Below are positions 9,857 through 22,900 of a stretch of DNA of 64,000 nucleotides, in pieces. Every line of letters begins with the position of its first letter. Position 1 is the first letter of the stretch. Position numbers and translations under genes: made by a program. The DNA is from Entomortierella parvispora (Eukaryota > Mortierellomycota > Mortierellomycetes > Mortierellales > Mortierellaceae). The stretch spans positions 1,544,501 through 1,608,500 of the forward strand of contig OY752144.1 in assembly GCA_963573315.1 (NCBI GenBank), written 5' to 3'. The notes below the pieces were generated by a model. It saw only the letters and a list, made by a program, of their open reading frames with translations. It had not been told where the DNA came from and made no database searches.

Positions 9857-9934
9857 TAGACATCCAACAACTGCTTTCGGAGAATGAAACAGTCACTTTT
9901 GTCCGTTTGTTTTTTGGTTATTGCAAAGCCACTT

Positions 9935-12038
9935 TTAATGTGATTCCTGGTCAACCTCCATGGGCTCAGAGCTTGGCTGAAGTCCAGAGGGGACAGATGC
10001 GGGTCCTACGGTGACTACAGGGGTAATATCTGAAGCAGGTGGATGAGAAGCTACGGGCAAAAGGGTGATGTTGGGGACTTTGTGATCGGCTGATGTTGGC
10101 TGAACCTCGGATGTGATGTTCTGTGGATAGTCATGGATAGGGTGAGGAGAAGAGTCAAAATCACGCTCGGGTGCTTTCTCCAAAACTTGGGTCGTATGCT
10201 CATTGCCAGACTCGTCCTCTCCATCTTGCACCTTAGTGCGTTCGAATGCAACGCGGATCGAAGTATCAGAATCTCTGCCGACACTAGAACGCGAAGACGA
10301 AGCGCTCAGCTCTCGCTCCTTACGATCCAACGTTGAGTTATGAGAATGCTCGTGGTCCCCGTCTCCTTCGCGGTGTTCCTCAGCTAAGGAAAGACCCATC
10401 CCCTCCTGCTGGTCATCCTGTTCCTGAGGGTCGTTCAGTCTTCTACGACTGTTTCGACTTGAGGGACGTCGATACATTGCAAACTCATCCTCCTCGTCCT
10501 CGTCCTCCTCGTCATCAAAGGTATACTTGGGTGCATTCAGCCGATTAGAAGAACGAGTCCTGGTGGATCTTGTAGCGGCCATCTCATGGTATAGCGCCAA
10601 TGACCTCATCTGTTTCTCCTGTCTTTCCTTACGCTATATTCGTCGCAGGAAGAAAAATGTATCGATTTGAATTAGTCACAGAAGTAAAAGGTTGACACGT
10701 ATTATAGCAAATCGTCGTACCCTTGCGCTTCTTAAAATCTTTTCGTTGACTGGCGCAATAATTTCGTTGCGTAGCCTTTCCTGGAGTGTCTTTTCCAGTC
10801 TGGAAGTAGTATTGTCGAAGGAATTGGCCAAAGACACAAGCTCGTCAAGATTGTTTGCAACGGTTTCCCATTTTGCATTCTTCTTCTTTGAGTTTGTCTC
10901 GCGATAGAGCCGGACAGTGCCTTCTAGAGAGACGATGAGAACAGTCTATTTAGTTCGAGTCTTACGGAATAGGACGGGACAAATCCAGTCATGTTCGCTC
11001 GATATACGTCCATTACCTCCAAAGTACCAGTAAACTCGCTTGGTTTGATCCTGACCAAAAGGTTTCACAACATAAGCCTCCATCTCCTGATCTATTCCCC
11101 AACGCACAGACGGGCCTTCTTGCAAGACCCAGTCCACAAGAGCTTTCAGAATAAAAACCCTGTCTTTTGTCGGAATGGTGTAATAATCGCCGTTGTAGAA
11201 TTTGATGGGGTTGTCGGTGTAAAGCAATTCTCCGGTTTTCAGTTTTGCGTCCAAGGTCTCTGATAAAACTTTCTGCCACACTTGGGGACTATGATTCAGT
11301 GGAAGTGGGGATCAGCAATTCCTTTAGTCACCGAATGTCTCTTCGATCAGTCATTATCTGTTCAGATGCGATATCAAAGGTTCATACGTAACAGCCTTCT
11401 TTCGGTTAGGCAGATTCGAGAGCAAATTGCAGTGAATATCTTCAAGGCAGGAGTTGCTAGAGTCGGCTTGAAGGCCCAGTTCCAGATCCTAAATTCAGTC
11501 AGCGGATAGTTAGTGTCGTCTAACTCTTGCTCAATTGTGCGTTGTCGCCAGCAATAAATAAAAGAATGAATTTGATGTCTCCACTTACATCAATCGTAAA
11601 GTCTTTGAGCGGGCAGGCCTGTCGTAACAGGGACTTGAAGCTGACCAAGAAGCCATAGACAAAAGCAATCTCCCAGTAGCTAGATAAGGGCAGTTCCTTG
11701 TTCGGGTCTTCTTCCTCACCTGCCTCATCGTCTTCAACTTCCTCCTCGTCCTCCTCGTCGTCTTCATCATCACCCGCGTCACTCAGCGAGGAGGCATCCG
11801 ACAAAGGAGGACTGAGACTCCTTGAAGAAGAGTCCCGCAACTTCCTGAGTCTCTCTTCTTCCTCATCCTCTTCCTTTTGCTTTCGCTCCCTCTCCAAGCG
11901 TTGTTGTTCCAACAGTACCTCACGCTCCCGCTTAGCTTTTAGTTTCGCCTCCAAGGCTCGTTGTTCTGCCTCCTTCTCTTGCTGCTTGATTGCCGTCTGA
12001 CGGGCAGATGTGCGGACCGGCCGAGCTGTAGATGTCAT
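9935..12038 (-). CDS. DDT/WHIM-domain chromatin-remodelling protein (CECR2/RSF1-like)
   Basis: Exons 11589-12038, 11388-11488, 11017-11288, 10721-10923 and 9935-10633 give 574 aa. A basic/acidic coiled-coil N-terminus (residues ~10-110, KREREVLLEQQRLERERKQK then a run of D/E) is followed by a DDT-like module (SSYWEIAFVYGFL..LKDFTIDDLELGL..LEDIHCNLLSNL). A WHIM-like module follows (YYTIPTKDRVFILKALVDW, then RVYWYFGEGTVRLYRE). This order is that of CECR2, RSF1 and fungal relatives, which bind ISWI-type ATPases and linker DNA; nuclear action is inferred. The C-terminal 230 residues are disordered, Arg/Ser- and acid-rich. The start at 12038 (MTSTARPVRTSAR) is preferred over the in-frame ATG at 12107. 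Its stop lies 76 bp from the Fanzor element. Confidence 0.75.
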
Positions 12039-12179
12039 GTGAGTTGGGGAAGGATGCAAAGATGAGTAGAGGACGCATGCCTTGTCCATGTCTTTTGCCA
12101 TCTTCATGGACGCGTTTCAAAGCCACCATCATGGTCAATAATCGGCGGTCACATGACCCGATCAAAAAAATTCGATTTT

Positions 12180-14390
12180 TTACTTGTACTTTGCAGGTGG
12201 AGGATCGGACGGGCTCATGAAGAACGTGTTGACCATTTTCAGCGTCGCGCGAGACGGCCGCGCTGCAAGACGATGGGACATGATCTGGAAGAGTCGTCTT
12301 TGAATCAGCTCCTTATTTGCCGAATATTTTCGATCCGTAGATCTGCAGCTATCGACAAAAACTCCACTCTCCTCGTCAAAACAGGCAACAAGCAGAGCAA
12401 GAGCGATGCCCACCGACCGATCCATCCCTTGTTGACAATGGACCAATATCCGAGGGGTTATTTCGTTCTCAACATTGTTCGGTGTCTTCCGCTCGTTGAT
12501 CTTCAAAAATATTTTGCGAACAGCATCAATAGCAACCGGTATCATTGCTAAAAGGTCGTGCTGTCCCTTCTTACCTTCCGCAATTGGAAGATGGAGATAG
12601 TAATAGCTCTTGTCCATCTGTTGTGTCTTATAACTTTCAGTGTCTACTGGTGCAGACCACTGACTACGCTTGATCTCACAGAGGGAGGCTTGAACACCCG
12701 CATGCCCAGCACCACAGAGAGCTGTGACACAGTCCTGCTCCCCTTCAAGCTCGAACTGCGAATCTCGCTTGATTTCTGCTCCACAATTGATTACCATATC
12801 ATAGCCGGCATCCCAACATGCTGGTATCCTCCCGCTGGCGTTATTTCCGATCCAGATAGGGCTAGGTAAGATCTCCGAGCAAAGCTCCATCGAAGGCGTG
12901 AAGAGGTTGGCCGTTCGAGTCGATGTCAACTTGCCACCTTGGCTGGAAGGTAGAGAGCTTGGCTTAGAAGTCTCCAATAGACTTCTTCTCGAATCTTGTA
13001 CAACTCTCTTCGCTCGGATTTCGCATTCCTCGGCAGTGATTCCATCCTCCAGCAAATAGTCCAGATTATTCCAAAATAGATCCGGAGTCAGCCCTTTCGA
13101 CCACATTTCTTCATCGTCGCCTGACCCTTGCACGTAAAGGTACCCATCCTTCTCTTCCATGCCATCCTGAACCACTCGCGATGCACTTAGACAGATCACG
13201 GGATAGAACCCAACTTGGCTATAGTCCGGCGGATCGTCTTTCATGATAAAGCTCTGAGGAGTAAGCCAAATGGGTCGGATGGGCTTAATAAGACGTGTTG
13301 TTAGGGGCGTCATGTCCGTGAAACGCTATAAGGCGAATTGAGCAGTGAAAATGAGAAACCAGTTATTCGCAAGTAGAGAGAGGAAGAAATATATCAGAAA
13401 TGAACAAGACTATGACTTACCATCAGTTTGTCAGCAAACCCATCGATCTTTTCCGCAATCTGCGCATGTTCGGACCTGGAAATTAAACTAGGCAAGGAGT
13501 GGTATCGAAGATCCCAGCGTTCGTAATCCAATGCTGGTACTAACAGAGTGGACGATATTTCTATATCGGTTCCCTCGACAACCACGGCCTTGTTGGGTGA
13601 TGTAGCGTCTTTGTCTGTTCTTTGATTTTCCATAGCCTTTTTTTGGACAGCATTGTTAATTGTCGCACACCAGATCGGTATCGTTTTTGACAGGGCGTCC
13701 GGAACTCGTTTTCCTTTCCGAGTAGAATCCACAATGATGCATCTAACAAGAATCCAAGCACCGAAAATATAGCTTGTGGGTCAGATCGATGAAGAACTGG
13801 TCATAGAGGTCTTTTTTGCAAGCTCTATCTTCGCGGGTCCTACCCTCCGTTATCGACAATGAGATTAACCAAATGCGGGTTGTAACGGCGCAAGTTGAAG
13901 TCCCACATTCCTGTATGACCATCAGTCGATTTAAAGTACACGCCTGGTCGATGAATCTGTTTTCAAACTCATTGAAGGTGAGTACTAGCCACCTTTTTTC
14001 AGTTAGTTATCAAGCTCCTTCTCCTTACCTTTGAAGGATGGACATACCATGTCCCACAGCGTTCGTTGGCTTTTGCAACGGTAATTAAGAATTAACAATG
14101 AGCTGTGGTGTTCACACTTTCTCCTCAATCAGAGCATTGACCTCTTTTTTTACCTAGTATTGGAAACTGAGGGAAGAGATCAGCCATCTCGGAGACAAAG
14201 GCAGCGTCCGCCTGGATAGATCTGAGGCGGTTCAGGCTATCGCGGCCAGGAAAAGCAATGATCAGTCAGCTAGTGAAGGAATGGGCAAGTGTGGCAAGCT
14301 CTTGAATAACAGCTGGCAGCCTTACAGACTCTTTGCATCGCGCCTCATGTCGTCCCTGTCCTTGCCATGAGTGTTCCTGAGGGCTGCCAT
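12180..14390 (-). CDS. RIT1: tRNA A64-2'-O-ribosylphosphate transferase (initiator tRNA modification)
   Basis: Six exons (14326-14390, 14154-14236, 14029-14069, 13844-13956, 13421-13742, 12180-13325) give 589 aa. Rit1 adds a 2'-O-ribosyl phosphate to A64 of initiator tRNA-Met so that it is not used in elongation. Diagnostic blocks are ANERCGTWYV, VYFKSTDGHTGMWDFNLRR, IIVDSTRKGKRVPDALSK and IPIWCATIN in the N-terminal half. The C-terminal phosphatase-like fold has LVHCQQGMDRSVGIALALL (a CX5R P-loop). The exon junctions fall inside these conserved blocks, so the small exons (41 and 65 nt) are well supported. Length agrees with the family (about 500-600 aa). Confidence 0.92.
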
Positions 14391-14938
14391 TGGGATCAGA
14401 AGTGGGTGGCAACTCGGAATGATTTGAAAGAAAAATAAACTTTTTTTTCCAGCTTTTTACACTCCTCCCGTGATTTGGCGGCGCTGACGTGGACAGAGGA
14501 GGCGACGCAACACAGACCTAGCTAGTCAAAGGTTCGACTAGTTTGTTCGGATGGGGGACGATGGTGCCACCCGCCTACAGTACTTGCTCACGAAGCTACA
14601 TGATACTATAGAATAATGAAAGAGCGGGAGAAAGGAGAAAGAAAGAGACGCGGTTGATCTCACCCACCGATCGATCCGATCGTGCGTGCGCGCGCCCTGT
14701 GGTGCTTCTTTGTCCTTCGCTGCGATTCGCTCGACGCCCCTTTTGCTCACACGGCCTTTCTTCTTTCTTGTGGTCACTTCACCCATCTCCATTCTCTCTC
14801 TCTTCCTATTCTTCCTCATCCTCCTTCGCCCTCAATATCGAATACCCGTGCCAGCTCTCTCACCTCTCGCCTCCCACCTTCCCTTCTCCTCACCCAAGCT
14901 CCTTGTCGCTCCCACTCTCACAAAAGCGCACGCTCACA
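14391..14938. other. Intergenic region between RIT1 and the ubiquilin gene (divergent promoters)
   Basis: 548 bp between two divergently transcribed starts. The last ~250 bp before the ubiquilin ATG are strongly pyrimidine-rich (CTC/TTC stretches), as in many strongly expressed fungal genes. No gene seen. Confidence 0.4.
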
Positions 14939-16138
14939 ATGTCAGAAATCTCCATCAACGTAAAGGCCTCCAACGACAACAAATATGTCATCGTCATCGA
15001 CACCTCCAAGACGGTTAAAGAATTCAAGGCCAAGATTGCAGAAAGTTGCGACACTCCGGCCGATCGCATGCGTCTAATCTACTCTGGCAGAGTCCTCAAA
15101 GATGACGATACCTTGGAATCATACAAGATTGCAAGCAACCACACCGTCCACATGGTGCGAGGAAACGCCCCTGCTGCTGCTTCCGCGCCCTCTGCCACAG
15201 CTGCCACCACGCCTGCTGCTGCTAACACAGCTGCCACGACCGCCGCCGCCGCCGCTCCTGCTGCTGCTCCTGCCGGTATGGTATAACGCGTTCATTGACT
15301 TTTCTCCTGTAGTCTGCGATCGACATGCTGATGTGTAGCTGTTCGTTCGTTTATAGATCCTTTTGGTGGTGCTGCTGGAGCTGAAGCTTTGCCCAACCCC
15401 TGGGCAAACATGATGGGCGGAGGCATGGGTGGAATGGGGGGTATGGGAGGCATGGGAGGCATGGGAGGTATGGGTGGCATGGACCCTGCCATGATGAACC
15501 AGATGCTCCAGGACCCCAACTTTGCTCAGTACATGTCAACGATGCTCCAGAACCCTCAGGTGTTGGATTCTATGATCTCGATGAACCCGACATTGGCAGC
15601 CATGGGGCCTCAAGTCCGCGAGATGCTTCAGTCGCCTCACTTCCAGCAAATGATTGCCAACCCTGAGATGTTGCGTCAGGTCGCGCAGATGAGCAGCCAG
15701 ATGGGCGGCGGTATGGGTGCTTACGGAGGAGCACCTGCGGCCAATATGTATAACCCTTGGGGCGCCACCCCAGCTTTGCCCACATCCACACCTCCAGCAA
15801 CTACCACCACGACCTCACCACCCACCACCAGTGCCGCAACACCTGCATTCAATCCTTTTGCTGCTTTTGGTGGTGCACCTGCAGGAGCGCCTGGAATGGG
15901 GGCACCTAACCCTATGGCGCAATACTGGGCTCAACAGATGGCAGCGATGGGGGGTATGCCAGGAGCTGGAGCTGCCCCTGCACAGCCTCAACAGGCGCCC
16001 GAGGAGCGTTTCCAGGTCCAGCTTCAACAACTCAATGAGATGGGATTTTACGATGCTGCCAGGAATATTCGAGCTCTCCTTGCTGCTGGGGGAAATGTCA
16101 ACGGAGCGATCGAGATGCTGTTTTCTGGGACTATTTGA
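14939..16138 (+). CDS. DSK2: Ubiquilin / Dsk2, proteasome shuttle factor
   Basis: Exons 14939-15275 and 15357-16138 give 372 aa. Residues 1-76 are a ubiquitin-like domain (INVKASNDNKYVIVIDTSKT..DRMRLIYSGRVLKDDDTL) that docks on the proteasome. Ala/Pro-rich linkers, a Gly/Met repeat (GGMGGMGG) and STI1-like helices (MDPAMMNQMLQDPNFAQYM..MLQNPQVLDSM) follow. A C-terminal UBA domain (~330-370, QLQQLNEMGFYDAARNIRAL) binds ubiquitin chains. The order UBL-STI1-UBA is that of Dsk2/ubiquilin. The intron falls in the low-complexity linker between UBL and STI1. The protein delivers polyubiquitinated substrates in cytosol and nucleus. Confidence 0.93.
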
Positions 16139-16949
16139 ACGGACGGATAATGAACGGGGGCCCGTCCTATTGCACGGCCACCAAACGAATAGATGAGGTC
16201 CTTGATGCTGGATGGCGCGTGTACGATATATAAAGACTTGTGAATGAAAAATGAAATATGAAAAATGTCAGCAGCAAGGCAGATAATGCCAGGTACAAGA
16301 CGCACGCAGCAGACACATGGCGCATGTGATCAAGCAGCAGCTGCCAACGCACAAATGAGCAGCAGCAAGATGATCCCCAAGAAGGTGGCAAAGACTCTGG
16401 CAGATTGCAAACACAAACTTGTAAGGTTCCATCCACTCCAATGTCCGCACAAATTGCAGCGTCCTTTTCGATCAGCTCAGCAATAATGCTTGATCTGGAC
16501 GGTGGCGAGTGTGTTCCCCTATTGTTGTATGCGTGCAACAGACGGCACCCATTGGATCTTGGGGGAAAAAAAGTGCAAAGAACAGGGGGGGTTCCACTAA
16601 TGCACCATGCACTGCACCGCACCGCACTCTGCACTTCTGCACGGCGCCTCCTCTTTGCCCTGGGTGTACTCCTCCTTTGTCTCTTTTTTCCTCTACTCCT
16701 TTGCCTTCCTTTACTCCATTCCACCACACTCGCCTCCATTCACCCTCTGCACTAATCGCTCCCCTTCGTGTTCCTGGCCCTGCCTGCCCTTTGCGTCTCC
16801 TGGGCTTGTCTCATTCATTCCAACCAATCGTTTCATCAGTGATCATTCGTTGCCTCTGCCACCATCCATCGCCGAGGACATTGCTCTGTCAGACCATTCC
16901 CTATACCCTCTCCTCTCCGTTAGGTTCTTCACAAAGCGACGACATAACC
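16139..16949. other. Intergenic region upstream of the kelch gene
   Basis: 811 bp between two plus-strand genes. The first 200 bp should hold the ubiquilin 3' UTR; positions 16650-16940 form a C/T-rich leader before the kelch ATG. Open frames cross this region on both strands but have low-complexity, non-conserved translations. No gene seen. Confidence 0.4.
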
Positions 16950-19900
16950 ATGGCTGGACTCTTTGGCAAAAAGAAGAAGGACGACGGCAGTAACACCAGC
17001 AATAATCATCAGCATAATGCCACCAATTCGAGTAACACGAACACCCAGAATAGCAAGCAACGTCCTGCTCCCCCACCGAACGGACTCGGACTCAACATGA
17101 ATGTCGCTGCAAATGGCAACAGCAATGCACACACATCCATGTACATGTACCCGCCACCCCCAGGGAGCGGGATCAGTCTCGAAGACTCTGCCAACAATCA
17201 CTCTCAACCATACCAACACCCACCGCCACCGCCGCCTGGATTTGTGGGTGCAGCGTCTCAGAGTCAAGGATCAGTTCCCCCCGGAGCTGGCTCTAAGGCG
17301 CAGAGTCTCGCACAAGACAGCAATCGCTCTTTGCATCAACAACAACAACAACAGCAACAACAACAACAGCAGAAGCAGCAACACTATCCACAACAACAGC
17401 AGCATCAACAGCTGTTTCAGCAGTCGGTCTCTCGAGGTGTTTACGGATCATCCCCGTCTGCCTCAGCTTCAATACCCAACCCCCAACTCGCCCCCCCCCC
17501 TCTTTCGAATGCAACCCCCGGTTCTGTGCCTAGCTCAGGCACGGCGCCACTGATAACGACAAGTGTTGCTGCTGCTCCTGCTACCCTCCCCACTCCTCGA
17601 CTGTTTTGGACGCGGCGTCCCATCATCGGATCGAACCCCTTTCCGCGGTTTCAGCATTCTAGCTCGATCACCTTGACCGGAACCGATATTTTTGTCTTTG
17701 GGGGTACGCATCGTGGAACCCCCAAGAGTGATCTGTTTGTGTTGGACTCGGGTAAGTGAAGCTTCCATAAGGCGTTGGTTGAGATTCTGTGTGTGTGTGG
17801 GGAGGGGGGGGAGGGGGTACAACAGGGGCCAGATAAAATTGACGAATCGGATCTTTGTCAGTGCGCTTGTACAAAGGGATATTAAATGAACAAGTGCTCA
17901 CTGGCATGGGAGAGTTAATGGAGGCGTACCGGTGCTCAATTGGCTCTCCTCTGTTTGGAGAATGATCTACAGTAGTTACAAAGGTGATGGTGCGTACTCA
18001 TAGGCCAGTAATGAGATCTTTGGACCAGGGCCAGAACAGGACGCAAGTCTGGGACCAGGTCCAAGACCAGTGCTAAAGATATTGCCCCAAATCATCCCCT
18101 CTTACTCGCCCATTTCATATTCCGTCGTTTCGAACGTCCCTCAATTCTCACCCCTGCAGCCAAAGCATGGCCATCTCGGAAACTTTGAGTCCATGCAAGC
18201 ATGCCTGGCTAATTATAGCGCTTCAATCCTTTTCTCTGAACAGCAACCCTTCAATGCCAGGCTGTGTCTGCTGCTGGGGCAGACCCACCGATGCCAAAAA
18301 GTGGCCACACTGCCGTGAATATAGGACAATATGTTATTTGTAAGTCGAAATATTGTTTGATCTGATCTGCGTGGTTTTCATTTCCCTTTGGTTTCACGGT
18401 CGCACAGAATTTGTTGTCAAGGGAACTGACTGACATTGTAAATTTATCTTTCAAAAAAAAAGATTTTGGTGGTTGGGACGCAACCACAGGTCAGTGCGAC
18501 GATAGCCTGCACGTATTGCACACCAGCAGGAGAGAGTGGAACCGGCCAACGATCCAAGGAACCCTACCAACTCCTCGACACTCGCACGCTGGATGCAGTG
18601 TGGGGACGACCATGTATATTTTTGGAGGACAGGTTGACAACTACTATCTTGGCGACATTATATCATTCGATATGAAAACAAGTATGACTCCGTCTACAGA
18701 GGACTAGATTTCTATTCTTGTCTGCTAAACAGCATGCAGCTTGTTCTAACTGCTCTTCGTTTTGAAATTATAGTTACGCAGAATCCTCACTGGGAGGTCA
18801 TTGAGCCTCAGTCAGATTCGCCTCCTGCAAGGTCTGGACACACAGCATCGGTCCATGAAGGAAAGATCTATGTCTTTGGAGGTGCCGATGCCGACTACTT
18901 TTATAATGACATTTGGTGCTTTGATACACGTGCACTGACGTGGACGCCTATCCCAGCCTCGGGGTACCTCCCCTCTGGACGATTCGGACATTCTTCCACA
19001 CTGATGGAAGGCGTACTCTATATATTTGGTGGCAGCAGCCCTGATGGCACAGAGCTAAATGATACCTATGCATTCAAAATCCATGGCAAGTAGAGGATAT
19101 TGACTTTTCCGAGAAGAGTATCTTTGCATGCAGTTGCTATCTGGTATTTGACTGCTCATTCTCCTACATCCTTGGTATTTCTCAAATATCTTTAGAGCGT
19201 CGATGGTATCTGTTCCAAAACGAGGGATCTACCCCCTCGCCTCGAAGCGGACACACCATGTGCACAATCAAAGACAAAATCTTCGTGCTGGGTGGAGAAT
19301 CTGGACAGAAAGCTATGGATGATGCCGATCAAGTCTTCTCCCTAGAGTTGTGTAAGTCATCATGACATATCGACGGGTGCGCGCCTTGTTCTCGTACACA
19401 CCTTCTGTTTCTCAGTATCTAACACAGCATTTTTATTATTTCCTCATTTCAGCCACAATTCGTTTTCCCGATTTGACAGCTGGGCCTCCTCGCCAAGTTT
19501 CATCTGCGAAGCTTGTCCCCACACGCCCTGTGGAAGTTGCAGCTGGACAGATGAACCCCTCTTCCCAACCCTCCACAGATCCAAAGATCGAGCCCAATAA
19601 GAGAACCTCCGATCCTTCTGGCACACCAAGTCGGGTAGAGCGGCCAGAGCGGCCTGATAGACCAGCACGTCCTGATCGACAGACCCAACGCCCAGAGTCA
19701 CCCGCGAGTTTCGCCTCATTGGACCGACAAGGCAGCACAAATTCATCCAGGTCTAACCCGCATCTCGGACAGAGATCAGCCACTAGCTCGAACGGAGGGC
19801 CACCCTACCATGAGATTGGCAACGGAATGCATCAGAGTCCTGCATCTGGAGCAGGAAGTAGGCGGTCGCGGGAGTCTCAAGATGAGGAGATTATTTCCAA

Positions 19901-22900
19901 TCATAGGCGAACTCTTCAAAGCGGGTCAGGTACCCAAACTGCCGTTGCTATACCCGCGACCTCTCCCAGCAGCCAGGGCGCCAATCGAAGGACACTGCAG
20001 CTACAACAACAGCAGCAGCAGTCACCTGGAGAAATGGGACGAATGAGCCCAACAATGATAAGAGGTGTAGATCGTAAACTTTCTAATTCAGGTGAAGCTG
20101 TGCCTCCGTCATCGCGACGGGTAAACGGTACTTCGAACAGTCAGGCAGATTATGATCTTGACCCATATGCATCGGAAGCCATTGTCCCGGCATACAGACA
20201 ACAGCAACAGACGCAACCTCAGGCGCAACAAAGCGTCCCATCTCCACCTCGCACGGGACCGCCTGGTTCAAGTAGTCCAGCACTCCAGAATTTACCCCCA
20301 CCGCCGCCGACTCCATCGCCTCCTGTGTCTGCTTCTATTGCATTACCTGCCCCTGCTGGAGTTGACAAGAGATCAGTCAATTCTGCAGGATTGCCTCCCC
20401 TCCCTCCCAAATCAACAAAGTCTAGCCCAGCTGTTTATGCCGATTCGAGTCGCTCCCCTTCTCCAGGAACGCCAAGGGTAACAGGGCGAGTCACACCTAC
20501 TATTCCTTCAACAGGATCCCCCCCTCATCTCACATCTACGGCCTCGTTCTCACAGCAGCAGCAACAACAACCGGATACGTCCTCCGCTGATGCTCTATCG
20601 GTCAGTTACTCCAAAATGGCGGCCTTGGAGAGTAAAATCGAGGCAGCACAAGAGAGCTACTCGAAGCTCCAACAACAAATGAAGGAGCGTGATGAAGAAC
20701 TAAATACCATGAGGAGGAGGGAGAATTGGCTTGTGACCGAGGTTTTGATCGCGCGGCAAGGAGATAGGGCAGGAGGGGCACGGAAGGGTAGTATTGCATC
20801 ACTGGTTAGTGACCAGGGTTCATCAACAACCTTGGCTGAGAAGAGGCAATCTATGGCGGATCTAGAAAAGGAACTGGAGTTGCAGCCTACCGAGGGATTA
20901 CAATTCCAGATGACAAAGGCCCTGCTAAAAGTCAAAGAGGAGCTTCGGCATGCAAAGGTGAGTTTCATCAAAAAAAAATTAAAAACTACTGCCAGTAAGA
21001 GCATCGGTTTGCTAATGCTTTTGAAATCTTATTCATTGGGCCGTGTTGAATCAGGTGTCCATCGTGATGCAAGCTCAGGCAGCGACGTTCAAAATCAAAG
21101 AAGCTGAGAGGGTTCGCACGGGTGCATTACAGGAAGCGGCATACCTAAAAGCCAAGCTGTCGTCCATGTCCAATGCACAACAGGATCCCGGGGCACTAGC
21201 GCGTGTGGAGATGGATCGCGCAGCCGATCTGGAAAAGCGACTGACTGTGGCTCTTGGAGAATTGGAGAATGTGGAAACACAGTATGCGAGCGCCCAGGAG
21301 AATCTTCATCGAGAGAAGCAAGCGAGGATACTGGCCGAGGAGCGGTCACATGGCTCTTCGATCCTTGCAGAACAGGCCCAGACAGCACACACGAGGGCTT
21401 TAGCTGAGCTCGCGTCGCTTCACAATCGTGCGGCCAAGGCAGAGGCTGAGGCAAGGGAAAGCGCCACCCTCCTTGCAGAAACTCAGGCTGGTTATTCCGG
21501 ACACCGATCACAGTCGACAGGCATGACAGAAAAGATCGAAGACTTGAAACAGCAATTGGAGGAACACCAGATGGTTTTGGAGCGAACTCAGATGGCATAC
21601 TCGGCTGCAAATGAGCGGGCGATGCGGTCTGAATCCCTTTGCGACGAAACCTCGGACAAACTGGAAAGACTGGAGAATGCCAGGACAGAACTATCGAGCG
21701 AGCTGTTGCGGTCTAGAGGTGAGACGGAGCGACTGCAATCCAAGGTAGATGAATTGGAGAGCCGTTGGCAAATTTCAAAGGACGAGGTCGCTACACTCCG
21801 CAAGCTAGTCGAAGATGGACTGGGCGCCTTTAATCCACGTGGAAAGTCCCAACCCACTCCAGAGCGAAAGCACGATAGTATCGCCATCATGACAAACGTC
21901 TCCAAGGTTTCTGAGCTGGAACATGAGCTGAGCTCGCTTAGAGTCTTGCTCAAGTCGACCCAGTCTACAGCATCTCGATCCGCCGAAGACTTGGCTAAGG
22001 TCATGATTGAACTCTCTCAGATGGAGCAGAGCTCGATGCAGGCCCAATCGGAAAGTATTTTGCTGCAAAAACTTCTTGCGGAGGAGCAACAAGTGAACGC
22101 CCAGCTCCAAGACGAACTTCACCATGCCGAGCAAGAGGGGGAGAACAAGATCAAAGAATTGGAGGCTCAAGAGGTTCAATTGGGTCTTTTGAAGGACGTC
22201 ATGAGAGAAAAAGGCTTGCTGGCAGAGGATGTCATGCTCCAGGCAGCCATTCGTGGGAGTGGCGACTATACAGCAACACTGGAGAGTCGAGTTCGCGAAG
22301 CTGAAGAACGGTCACGCTCTTTGACCAAGGAGTTGGAGCAGACCAGGGTTCATTTCACAAGTCAACTGGAGTCCTTTGAAGTCCAACGACAGGCCACAGT
22401 TCAACACTCGGAAAAAACGAGCCACCTTTTGAGGAAGCTCAAAAACGACCTAACGGTGATGACCAAAGAAAAGGAAGCCATCGAAAACGAACTCTTGATC
22501 CTTCGAGAGGCGCATAAGCTCTGCGGAGACGAAAGGGACTTGGGCCATGCTCGTGAGGAGGAAAGACAGGAGATGGGTCGACAAATGAATGAACTTCAGA
22601 ACTCGCTTATGGAATCTGAGCTGCACGCAACAGAACTTGGTCAAAAGGTCATATCGATGACGGAGAGGATGCAGGAGCTTGGGCAATTGAACGAGGTGTT
22701 GTCCGAAGAGGTTGAGGCTATGCAGGAACAACGCGACGGATTGCTGAAGCAACTCAAGGAGAAGGAGGCGCACCTGCTACAGGAGGTTGATCGATTGAAG
22801 AAAGATCTCGCCAAGGATCGAGAGACCTCCCAGACGAAGCACCGTGAGCTGGAGAAGGCGTTCCGTTTGAATCAGGATTTGGAGTCCCAGCTGGAGCAAG

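Larger units (their letters stand above)
4017..9858 (+). mobile_element. Fanzor transposon with Tc1/mariner-type ends
   Basis: The element is defined by an inverted repeat pair (4019-4042 and 9833-9856) that begins CAG and ends at the core GTACAAATGAATA. The pair matches at 21 of 24 positions, and all three differences are C/T transitions. Each end is flanked by TA (4017-4018 and 9857-9858). A CAG start and a TA duplication are the hallmarks of Tc1/mariner insertion. Between the ends (5838 bp) there is one large multi-exon gene encoding an XPG-Fanzor fusion and no DDE/D transposase. I therefore infer an element mobilised in trans by a mariner-type transposase elsewhere in the genome. Fanzor genes are known passengers of several eukaryotic DNA transposon superfamilies. 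Confidence 0.8.

Noticed and set aside
16167-16739. Basic 190-residue minus-strand protein
   Set aside because: Lies in the C/T-rich leader of the kelch gene; composition only reflects the base bias.
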